64,000 nucleotides of DNA. Source: Jiangella anatolica (GTDB taxonomy: Bacteria; Actinomycetota; Actinomycetes; Jiangellales; Jiangellaceae). The notes beneath the pieces were generated by a model. It was not told the origin of the DNA, did no database searches, and saw only the letters and a list, made by a program, of their open reading frames with translations. Every line of letters begins with the position of its first letter. The stretch's first letter is position 1. A program made the translations under genes and the position numbers. Positions 17,074 through 25,200 of this stretch are shown here, piece by piece. The stretch is taken from assembly GCF_003236295.1 (NCBI RefSeq), contig NZ_POTW01000026.1:1-64000 (forward strand). Reading direction: 5' to 3'.

Positions 17074-18215
17074 CGGTGGACGAGGTCCTGCTGCGCAGCC
17101 TCACCCCGAGCGTGCTGACGATCCTGGTCCGGCGCGGCGCGGACTTCGCGGCGGCCGAGGACGCCGTGCAGGACGCGCTGGTCGAGGCGGTCCGGGTCTG
17201 GCCGGACGACCCGCCGCGGGACCCGAAGGGCTGGCTGGTCACCGTCGCCTGGCGCAAGTTCCTGGACGCCACCCGCGCGGACACCGCCCGCCGGCGTCGC
17301 GAGGACGTCGTCGAGGACGAGCCGGTGCCCGGGCCGGTGTCCGGGACCGACGACACGCTCCAGCTGTACTTCCTCTGCGCCCACCCGTCGCTGACGCCGT
17401 CCTCGGCGGTCGCGCTCACCCTGCGCGCCGTCGGCGGGCTGACCACCAGGCAGATCGCGCAGGCCTACCTGGTGCCCGAGGCGACGATGGCGCAGCGGAT
17501 CAGCCGCGCCAAGCGCACCGTCAGCGACGTCCGGTTCGACCAGCCCGGCGACGTCGCCACCGTGCTGCGCGTCCTCTACCTCGTCTTCAACGAGGGCTAC
17601 TCCGGCGACGTCGACCTGGCCGCCGAGGCGATCCGGCTGACCCGGCAGCTCGCGGCCGCGATCGACCATCCCGAAGTGGCCGGGCTGCTCGCGCTGATGC
17701 TGCTGCACCACGCCCGGCGCGCGGCCCGGACCGCGGCCGACGGCAGCCTGGTGCCGCTCGCCTCGCAGGACCGCGCGCTCTGGGACACCCGGCTCATCGC
17801 CGAGGGCGTGGAGATCCTGCAAGCGGCGCTGGCCCGGGACCGGCTGGGCGAGTTCCAGGCGCAGGCCGCGATCGCCGCCCTGCACGCCGACGCGCCCACG
17901 GCGGGTGAGACCGACTGGCCCCAGATCGTCGAGTGGTACGACGAGCTGGTCCGGCTGACCGGCAGCCCGATCGTCCGGCTCAACCGCGCCGTGGCCGTCG
18001 GCGAGGCGGACGGGCCGCGGGCCGGCCTCGCAGCGCTCGCCGAGCTGGACGACACGCTGCCCCGCTACGCCGCCGTCGCCGCTCACCTGCACGAACGCGA
18101 CGGCGATCTGGCCCTGGCCGCCCGCCTCTACGCCGACGCAGCCGAGCGAGCGGCCGACCCGGCCGAGCGCGACCACCTCACCCGTCAGGCCGCGCGGCTC
18201 AGTCGTAGCTCTTGA
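17070..18215 (+). CDS. Second ECF42-type sigma factor with C-terminal extension
   Basis: A 381-residue ECF sigma factor: region 2 (FAAAEDAVQDALVEAVRVWP, then GWLVTVAWRKFLDATRA), region 4 (AVGGLTTRQIAQAYLVPEATMAQRISRAK), then the DUF6596/TPR-like extension starting NEGYSGDVDLAAEAIRLTRQL. The GTG at 17070 overlaps the YCII stop (GTGA). The 3-prime end overlaps the convergent Dabb-like gene by 17 bases. Clearly paralogous to 920-2083 but well diverged, so the two pairs are probably not recent duplicates. Confidence 0.92.
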   Translation: MTVDEVLLRSLTPSVLTILVRRGADFAAAEDAVQDALVEAVRVWPDDPPRDPKGWLVTVAWRKFLDATRADTARRRREDVVEDEPVPGPVSGTDDTLQLYFLCAHPSLTPSSAVALTLRAVGGLTTRQIAQAYLVPEATMAQRISRAKRTVSDVRFDQPGDVATVLRVLYLVFNEGYSGDVDLAAEAIRLTRQLAAAIDHPEVAGLLALMLLHHARRAARTAADGSLVPLASQDRALWDTRLIAEGVEILQAALARDRLGEFQAQAAIAALHADAPTAGETDWPQIVEWYDELVRLTGSPIVRLNRAVAVGEADGPRAGLAALAELDDTLPRYAAVAAHLHERDGDLALAARLYADAAERAADPAERDHLTRQAARLSRSS

Positions 18216-18492
18216 GCACCTGGTAGAGACGGTAGGAGCCGTCACTGGCCATGGCCGAGAAGAACTCGGCGCACACCGGGCTGGTCCGCTCCGCCTCCAT
18301 GACCCGGTCGATCGACTCCTGGTCGCGGAAGAACACCAGGTCGGCGTAGCTGTCGCCGTCCTTCAGCAGGACCCGGCGGACGATGCCGTCCTGCTCGGCG
18401 ACGAACTCCTTCTCGAACCGCTCGGACAGGTCGAGCAGCGCGTCCTCGGACACGTCCGGCTTGAGCGCGAACGGCACCAGTGCGATGAGCAT
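18199..18492 (-). CDS. Small dimeric alpha/beta-barrel-like protein (Dabb/monooxygenase fold), function unknown
   Basis: A 97-residue protein, MLIALVPFALKPDVSEDALL to the C-terminal LYQVLKSYD. The pattern of an N-terminal strand, a helix with an FEKEF core, VLLKDGDSYADLVFF and a C-terminal helix fits the ferredoxin-like dimeric barrel fold of EthD/Abm-type proteins, though I recognise no catalytic motif. ATG 18492 has GAGGAG upstream. It is divergent from the WYL regulator across 72 bases that hold an inverted repeat, so it is a likely target of that regulator. Confidence 0.7.
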   Translation of the reverse strand: MLIALVPFALKPDVSEDALLDLSERFEKEFVAEQDGIVRRVLLKDGDSYADLVFFRDQESIDRVMEAERTSPVCAEFFSAMASDGSYRLYQVLKSYD

Positions 18493-18535
18493 CCTCGTCT
18501 CCTCGTCTCGATGGGTGCCGCCGACGCTAGGGCTT

Positions 18536-18558
18536 AATATGCCGCTTGCTGTCATATT
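18536..18558. promoter_or_regulatory. Inverted repeat AATATG-N11-CATATT in divergent promoter, candidate WYL-regulator operator
   Basis: Perfect 6-bp AT-rich arms spaced 17 bases start to start, in the 72-base gap between the Dabb-like gene and the WYL regulator. The right arm ends 6 bases before the regulator GTG at 18565. Such AT-rich hexamers stand out in this background and could be both operator and promoter elements. Confidence 0.45.
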
Positions 18559-18564
18559 TGGACG

Positions 18565-19278
18565 GTGAGCAGGACGCAGCGGATCGACGCGCTCAAGGCG
18601 CTGCTGGCCGCCCGGGACCGGACGACGGTCGCCGACCTGGCGGTGGAGCTGGCGGTCAGTCCGCGCACCGTGCACCGTGACCTCGCCCTGCTGCGCGAGC
18701 TCGGCGTCCCGGTCGAGGGCGACCGCGGCGTCGGCGGCGGGCTGCGGCTGGAGCCGGGCTGGTCGCTGGGCCGGGTGCACCTGAACGAGTCCGAGGCGCT
18801 CGGTCTGCTGCTCAGCCTCACCATCGCCGAGAAGGTGGGCTCGCCGCTGCTGCTGGACGACCTGCGCTCGGTCACCCGGAAGATCGGCGCGGCGTTCGCG
18901 CCGGCCCAGGCGCGACGGATCCTCGCCCTGCGCCGTCGCATCCTGGCCGGCCGGACCGCGTCGCCCATGGTGCTGGCCGGCTACGTCCCGCCCCGACCGG
19001 CGGTCACGAAGGCGTTGCTCGACGCGTTCGCTCGGCGCCGGGTGGCGCTGGTGCGGTACCGGGACCAGCGCGGCGCGGTGACCGAGCGGGAGATCGAGCC
19101 GCACTACCTCTTCTACAACCTGCCGGTCTGGTACGTGCTGGCCTGGGACCTGCTGCGCCGCGACGTCCGCTCGTTCCGCATCGACCGCCTCACCGACGTC
19201 GAGCCGCGCCCGGACGAGTTCCGCCTCCGTCCGCCCGGCCCGTTCCTCGACGCCGTCGTCGACGCCCGCGCCATCTGA
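18565..19278 (+). CDS. YafY-type transcriptional regulator (HTH_11 plus WYL domain)
   Basis: A 237-residue regulator: DeoR-like winged helix (TVADLAVELAVSPRTVHRDLALL, then GDRGVGGGLRL) and a C-terminal WYL ligand-sensing domain (REIEPHYLFYNLPVWYVLAWD, then RSFRIDRLTDVEP). GTG 18565 is used; there is no strong ribosome site, consistent with a short or absent leader next to the operator-like repeat. It likely controls itself and the divergent Dabb-like gene. Confidence 0.88.
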   Translation: MSRTQRIDALKALLAARDRTTVADLAVELAVSPRTVHRDLALLRELGVPVEGDRGVGGGLRLEPGWSLGRVHLNESEALGLLLSLTIAEKVGSPLLLDDLRSVTRKIGAAFAPAQARRILALRRRILAGRTASPMVLAGYVPPRPAVTKALLDAFARRRVALVRYRDQRGAVTEREIEPHYLFYNLPVWYVLAWDLLRRDVRSFRIDRLTDVEPRPDEFRLRPPGPFLDAVVDARAI

Positions 19279-19445
19279 GCGCGTGCCCGGGTAGGGTGAT
19301 CGCAGGCATGGAGTTCGGGATTGCGCCTGAACCACCGCCGTCTTCTCGAGGCACGGAGCGTTGGACTGCGCCTTCGCCACCGTCTCTTCCATCGTTCTCT
19401 GAGCATTCCGGTGCTGCCTGTGCGCGCCGGATGGAAGGACCCCTC

Positions 19446-20441
19446 GTGACCATCTACTCCCAGCATCCCAACCGCGGCAAGGTCCAGATCCTTGCCACCT
19501 ACCGCGGCTCGGCCGGCACTGTCTCGTCGACCGTCACCAGCGTCGACGACGCTCGGGTCGCCGCGCCGATCGTCGACGCGCTCAACCGGGTCAGCGCCTG
19601 CGCCACCATGCCCATCAGTGTGTTCGACACCCGCGACGACCGTTACACCCAGTATCCGTCCGACCACCTCGAGGCGGTCACCGATCGGAGCCTTCGCGGC
19701 GACCTTTTCCGGGGTTCACACAGCCTGTGGTACGAGTACGTGAAGTTTCTCCTCCACGAGGCGCTGGCCGACCTTGACGACGCGATCGAAACGGTGGCGC
19801 CGCCGGTGCGCACCGCGATCGCCGCCGAGCTGGAGACCGAAGTACGCCACCTTCGCGACGGCTTGGCTGGGCACTCCGATGGCACCGTCCCTTCGGAGTC
19901 GGAGGATCGACGTCACTGGGAATCCTTCCGGCCGTTCCTGATCTTCGGTGGTGGGATGGACGGGTTGAGCGAGACCGATCGAAGCCAGCTGAATCGGTGC
20001 GAGCGCGGGGCCACCAAGACTCGAACCAGCAACGGCATCAACGATCTTCGGCTACTGCTGGCCGTGACCGCCGAGTGCGCCGACGGTGAGCTGTTCATGG
20101 ACGTAGCCGAGCTCAGCGTCATGGACGACCCCACTGTGGGCGACCCAAGTCAGCTCTATCTCAGCGTGGATGCTCCGCTGCCCAGCGGCCTGTACGGGCG
20201 AGACGAGTGGCACATCGACATCGGCCGGTGGGAACCGCACACCGATGACCCCAACACAACAACCGGTGAGACGGTTCTCCGTTGTGTTCGATCTTCCGCG
20301 CCGACCGTCGACGAGTTGGTGGAGCTGCTGGGCACCTGCGGAGAACGACCGGAGCAGCTCGCCGTCTGGGCCGACACTCCCGTCGGCAGTCCGCTGGCCG
20401 GCACGGCGTTCGTCGTGACCAAGCGGTTCGACGATCGTTAG
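19446..20441 (+). CDS. Hypothetical protein, 331 aa, lower-GC orphan
   Basis: I do not recognise this protein. It begins VTIYSQHPNRGKVQIL and is soluble, acidic and without obvious signal peptide or membrane segment; a central stretch is SFRPFLIFGGGMDGL and the end reads AFVVTKRFDDR. GTG 19446 is chosen because GGAAGGA lies 6-7 bases upstream; ATGs at 19431 and 19308 give extensions whose codon use does not look coding. Base composition is visibly lower in G+C than the neighbours, which suggests acquisition or weak constraint. Its TAG shares bases with the TAA of the convergent CapA/M15 gene. Confidence 0.6.
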   Translation: MTIYSQHPNRGKVQILATYRGSAGTVSSTVTSVDDARVAAPIVDALNRVSACATMPISVFDTRDDRYTQYPSDHLEAVTDRSLRGDLFRGSHSLWYEYVKFLLHEALADLDDAIETVAPPVRTAIAAELETEVRHLRDGLAGHSDGTVPSESEDRRHWESFRPFLIFGGGMDGLSETDRSQLNRCERGATKTRTSNGINDLRLLLAVTAECADGELFMDVAELSVMDDPTVGDPSQLYLSVDAPLPSGLYGRDEWHIDIGRWEPHTDDPNTTTGETVLRCVRSSAPTVDELVELLGTCGERPEQLAVWADTPVGSPLAGTAFVVTKRFDDR

Positions 20442-22189
20442 GGCCGCTCCGGCGCGCTGAAGTGCTGGTAGTCGGGGTCGGAGAAGAGGCCGCCCCATTC
20501 CCAGCCGATCCGCTCGAACTCCTGCCGGACGATGTCACCGTCGGCGATGACGCCGGGAGGCGCGGGGGTGGCGCCGGTACGGTCGACATCGAGGAAGGGG
20601 GCGGCGGCGGGCGGCAGGACGGCGCCGTCGAGGACGTACGGGTTCTGGACCGGGTTGATGTCGATGGCGCGGCCGTACGCGTGGTTGGACCAGGTCGGCT
20701 GGCCGGCCACGCGGCGGCAGTTGTAGGCGGACGTGTTGTTGGCGGCCATCGACGCGTTGTCGTCGCCGCCGAACTCGTCGACGAGGAGCATGCGCTCGAT
20801 CGGGAAGCGGGCGGCGTAGAGCGCGGCGAACACCTCCACGACGTCAGAGGCGACCTCGGCGTGGACGATCAGCTCGCCGGTGCGGGCCCGGCCGTCGAAC
20901 CCCACGTGAGTGAGGGTGAGCAGCCGCAGGTCCGTCAGCGGCACCGGGCACGTCGCCGGGTCCGGCCCGCGCATCGCCGAGAGCACCGACGGGCCGAGCG
21001 GCTCGATGGACGACGCGAACGACGAAAGCCCGGGAGGCGCGTCGGCGACGACGGGGTCCGGCGCCGCCACCGGGCCGGGACCGGGAGCGAGGTCGGTACA
21101 GCCACGCAGCCCCTGCCAGGCGGCGACGGCGGCAGCGGCGGCGTCGCCGCTGAGCGGCGCCGGCCCGCCACCTTGCGGCGCGATCCGCCCCGGCACCCAC
21201 TCGTCCCCGACGACCTCGCCGTCGCGGACGGACAGCCGGAGCACGCCGGTCTCGGACTCGCGGCCGTGATACCAGTGGAAGTTCCCGAGCCCGTAGCCGA
21301 CGTACGCGCCGTCGCGCAGACCGGCGCCGGCCGGCGTGTGCGCATGGGTGCCCACGATGATGTCCGCGCCGGCCGCGGTGAGCGTCGCCGCCAGGTCCTG
21401 CTGCGCCGGGACCGGGCAGGCGTTGCCCTCCTCGCCCCAGTGCAGGTAGACGACGACCAGGTCGCCCCGCGCCGCCGACGCCGCCACCGCGGCCGTGAGC
21501 GCCGCCGCCCCCGGGCCGCGGGTCGAGGCCAGCCCCCGGCCGGTGCCGGGCGCGGCCGCCCACGTCGGGTCCGCGCTCTCGGCCGGCGACGCGTCGGCGG
21601 CGTGGACGGCGATGTCGGTGCCCTTGACGTTGACCCGGTACGGCGCGTGCGCCTGCCGGTCGGTGCGCCCGGCGCCCACGACGGCGACGGCGCCGGTCTC
21701 GGCGGCCGCGATGGTGTCGGCGAGGCCGGCCGGCCCGTAGTCGGCGCCGTGGTTGTTGGCGACGGACACGACGTCGACGCCGGAGCGGGCCAGCAGGTCC
21801 AGCGCGGCCGGCCCGGTCCGGAACCAGTACCGCTGCGCCGCGTCCTCGAGCTCCTTGGCCGCGGGTGTGCCGCCCAGGGTCAGCGCCGACTCCAGGTTGA
21901 CCATCGCCAGGTCGGCGTCGCGCAGGACGTCGGACATCGGGCCGAGGGTGGAGTCCGGGGCCGAGGGCAGGTCCCGGAGGTCGCCCTCGAAGTGGACGTC
22001 GCCGGCGAACGCGAGCCGCAGCGTCTCTCCCGAGGCCTCCGGCGCCGGAGCCGGAGCCGGCGACGGTGCCGGTGCCGGCGGCACGGCCGCGCCCGTCGCG
22101 GGCACGAACTCGACCGGAGCCGGTGCGCCGGCGACGAGCGCCGCCACGGCGACGCCCGCGGCCAGCACGAGACGAGGACGGCTCGGCAT
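20438..22189 (-). CDS. Secreted CapA-family protein fused to an M15-type D-Ala-D-Ala carboxypeptidase-like domain
   Basis: A 583-residue exported protein. A signal peptide and Ala/Pro-rich linker (to about residue 53) precede a CapA/PGA_cap metallophosphatase-like domain (RLAFAGDVHFEGDL, MVNLESALT, VVSVANNHGADYG, YLHWGEEGNACP, IIVGTHAHTP). From about residue 430 comes an M15-like peptidase domain with SNHAYGRAID (His503, Asp510) and the terminal DYQHF (His576), the three expected zinc ligands. The combination suggests a cell-wall or capsule-related enzyme acting outside the membrane. It ends in TAA, sharing four bases with the convergent orphan gene. Confidence 0.85.
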   Translation of the reverse strand: MPSRPRLVLAAGVAVAALVAGAPAPVEFVPATGAAVPPAPAPSPAPAPAPEASGETLRLAFAGDVHFEGDLRDLPSAPDSTLGPMSDVLRDADLAMVNLESALTLGGTPAAKELEDAAQRYWFRTGPAALDLLARSGVDVVSVANNHGADYGPAGLADTIAAAETGAVAVVGAGRTDRQAHAPYRVNVKGTDIAVHAADASPAESADPTWAAAPGTGRGLASTRGPGAAALTAAVAASAARGDLVVVYLHWGEEGNACPVPAQQDLAATLTAAGADIIVGTHAHTPAGAGLRDGAYVGYGLGNFHWYHGRESETGVLRLSVRDGEVVGDEWVPGRIAPQGGGPAPLSGDAAAAAVAAWQGLRGCTDLAPGPGPVAAPDPVVADAPPGLSSFASSIEPLGPSVLSAMRGPDPATCPVPLTDLRLLTLTHVGFDGRARTGELIVHAEVASDVVEVFAALYAARFPIERMLLVDEFGGDDNASMAANNTSAYNCRRVAGQPTWSNHAYGRAIDINPVQNPYVLDGAVLPPAAAPFLDVDRTGATPAPPGVIADGDIVRQEFERIGWEWGGLFSDPDYQHFSAPERP

Positions 22190-22208
22190 ACCCCGAGCCT
22201 ATGAACTC

Positions 22209-22230
22209 GATCTCAGAGCATTCTGAGATC
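22209..22230. terminator. Hairpin GATCTCAGA-GCAT-TCTGAGATC at the end of the carboxylase gene
   Basis: Perfect 9-bp stem with a 4-base loop, overlapping the carboxylase stop codon (22229-22231) and ending 20 bases before the CapA/M15 start. No U-tract follows. It could end the carboxylase transcript, or act as an operator for the CapA/M15 promoter. Confidence 0.55.
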
Positions 22231-25200
22231 AACGGCGCGACGGATACCGGCGGATCGCGGCGATGATCTTCGGCCGCAGCTCGGCGACGGTGACGACCTC
22301 GTCGACCGAGCCGACCTCGACCGCTCGCCGGATGTCGTGGATCCGGTCGAACTCCGCCGCGACCTCGGAGATCTTCTCCGCCCGCAGCGCCGCCCGCAGC
22401 TCGGCCAGCTCGAGCAGCAGCGGCGCGCGCTCGCCGTTCGTCGCGGCCGCGATCCGCCGCTCCAGCGCGCCCACCGCCGGGTCCGCGGCGGCCCGCTTGT
22501 CGACCTCGGCCGAGAACACGACAGCCGCGGCCGGCGCCCCGCCGAGCACCGACGCGTAGGAGCCCTCCAGCGCCAGCACCGTCATCCCCGGGTTGAGCCG
22601 CTTGGAGAAGACGACGAACGCGCCGCCGTGGTAGCGGGAGATCACGCAGAACACGATCGGGCCGCGGAAGTTCACGACCGCCCGCCCGATCTCCGCGCCG
22701 TACTCCAGTTGCAGGTTGCGCATCGACTCCGGCGACCCGTCGAAGCCGGAGAGGTTGGCCAGCACCACCACCGGCCGGTTGCCCGACGCGGCGTTGATGG
22801 CGCGGGCGATCTTCTTCGACGACCGCGGGAACAGCGTCCCCGCCGTATAGGTGTCCGGGCCGTCGGTGGGCGGGAACCCGTGCCGCGGCACCGGCTTGGA
22901 CTCGATCCCGATCAGGCTCACCGAGTGCCCGCCGAGCCGGGTGTCGGTGACGACGGCGGTCTCGGCGTCGGCCATCCCGGCCCACCGCTCGCGCAGCGGC
23001 GCGTCAGCGTCGGCGACGGCGCGCAGCACCGCGCGGATGTCGAACGGCTTCTTCCGGTCCGGGTTCGCCGCGGCGGAGAACACGTCGCCGACGGTGGCGA
23101 ACTCGCCGCCATGCGGGTGCGACGAGATGTCCCGGTCGTCGGGGTCGGAGCTGACGGCGACCCGCGGCCCGGCCTCGCCCGGCAGCACGTACGTCTGCTC
23201 GTAGTGCGCCATCAGCACGCCGAGCGCCTCGGCCAGGTTCGGCACCCAGTACTGCGCCTGCCCGTTCGGCCCCATGACGCGGTCGTAGCCGCCGATGCCG
23301 AAGTTGTCCTCGGCCGACACGCTGCCGGAGAAGTCCAGCGTCTGCTTGCCGGTGAGCACCATCGCCGAGTCCGGCGTCATGATCAGCACACCGCGGGTGT
23401 GCATCAACATCGTCGCCTCGGCGTTCCAGTACGGCTGCGCGCCGACGTTGATGCCGGCCACGACGATGTTGATCTCGCCGCCGCGCTGGGTGAACTCGAC
23501 GATGCGCCGCAGCGCCGCCGCCACCCAGTCCATGTTCTCGGTGCCGGAGTCCATCGCCACCCGGGCGCCGGCGGACAGCGCGAACCACTCCAGCGGCACG
23601 CCCAGCTCCTCGGCCAGGTCGAGCGCGGCGATCACCCGAGCGCACTCGGCCTCGGCCAGCGCGCCGAGCGACATCGTCGGGTCGCCGCAGAGCACGATCC
23701 GGGTGACGCCCTCGGGGTAGAGCTTCGTCGGCGTCGTGACCCGGGCGACGATGACGCCGGCGGTGTTGCGTCCGCGCGGCCGGTCCACCTCGACCAGCGC
23801 GCCGTTCTCGTCCAGGTCCAGCTCGGTGAGCGTGCCGCCGCCGGCCAGCACCGACTCCAGCTCGTACGGGTACACCAGGCCGCGACGGCGGGCACGCAGC
23901 ACCTTGCCGGCGTAGTCGTCCAGCGGCGCCAGCGGGGTGGTCGGCGGCTCGACCAGGTCGGCGACGGTGCCGGCGCCGGGCTGGGCGTGGAACCGGATCG
24001 CGATCGGGTGCACGGCGCCGTCCGGGCCGGCGACGCGGCCCAGCGCGAGCACCTCCTCCAGCCCTGCGCCCTCGCTGAGCGGGGTGATCTTGGCTTGCAG
24101 CGCCTTCAGCTGGTCGACGTCGGCGTCGACGACGGGCCAGACGGTGACCCAGACGTGGTTCTGGTCCAGCCGGGCGCCGGCGCGGCCGCGGGCGGTGCGG
24201 ACCCGGCGGATCGCCTCCAGGCAGTTCTCGACCGCCCGCTCGGCGTGCGGCAGCCCGATCACCCGCCCGGCCTCGTCCCGCACGACCGCGAGCTGGCGGA
24301 CCTGGGCGCAGGCGACCAGCCGCCGGTCGGCCGGGTTGGACTTGGCGACCGCCTCGTACAGGATCACGTCGCCCGGCGCCTCCAGCCGGGTGACGTCGAA
24401 CTCGGTCAGCCGCCACAGGTTCAGGCGGCGCCCGACCATCGGGTGCATGCCGCGGACGAGATCGTCCTCGACCAGACCCGCGTCCGTCGGCCGGTACGTG
24501 AAGTAGTCGACCGCGCGGCCGGGCTCCGGGCAGGTCGCGACGCAGACGCGGCGGGCCCGGGCGGCGAACGGCAGGGCACGGACCAGCTCCTCGAGCCGCG
24601 CCGACGTCTCCTCCGGGTCGGCCGGCAGGCCCGGCCAGCGCAGATAGATCTCGATCACGTTCTCGTGGTCGTCCGCCAGCTCGGCCCCGATCGCCGCCGC
24701 CAGGGCACCGTCGGCGTCCGACAGCTCGGCGATGTCCGCGATGGTCGAGATCACCCGGGTCGAGCCGTGCTCGTCGGACTGGTACTCGGCCGACACGACC
24801 GGGCGCCCGGCCGCCTCGGCGACGGTGAGGTCGTGCAGCGCGTACTCGTGGTAGTGCCGGCGGATGAGCACCTCCAGCAGCGGCTCGGTCGCCGGGAAGC
24901 GCTCGAACAGCCGGTCGCGCAGGAACCCGACCAGCTGCTCGGGGATCTGTGCCAGCGCCTCGATCCGTGCCGCTCGGTTCGGCGCGTCGGCCGAGGTCAG
25001 CGCCGCCACCTCGGCGGCGACGCCGTCGAGCACCTGCCGCCGTTCGGCGTCGACCAGCGGCTGGTCGAACCAGCGGAACCGGATCGACCTGGCCAGGTCG
25101 CCGACGACGGGGAAGCGCAGCTGGGTGGCGCGGACCAGCCGCTCCAGCTCGGTCCGCGCGGCCCGCGCCAGTCCCGTCGCCGGACGCGGCTCGGCCAGCC

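Noticed and set aside
19308-19445. Upstream ATG starts for the orphan 331-residue protein
   Set aside because: Third-position composition drops sharply before 19446 and only the GTG there has a well-placed GGAAGGA site.
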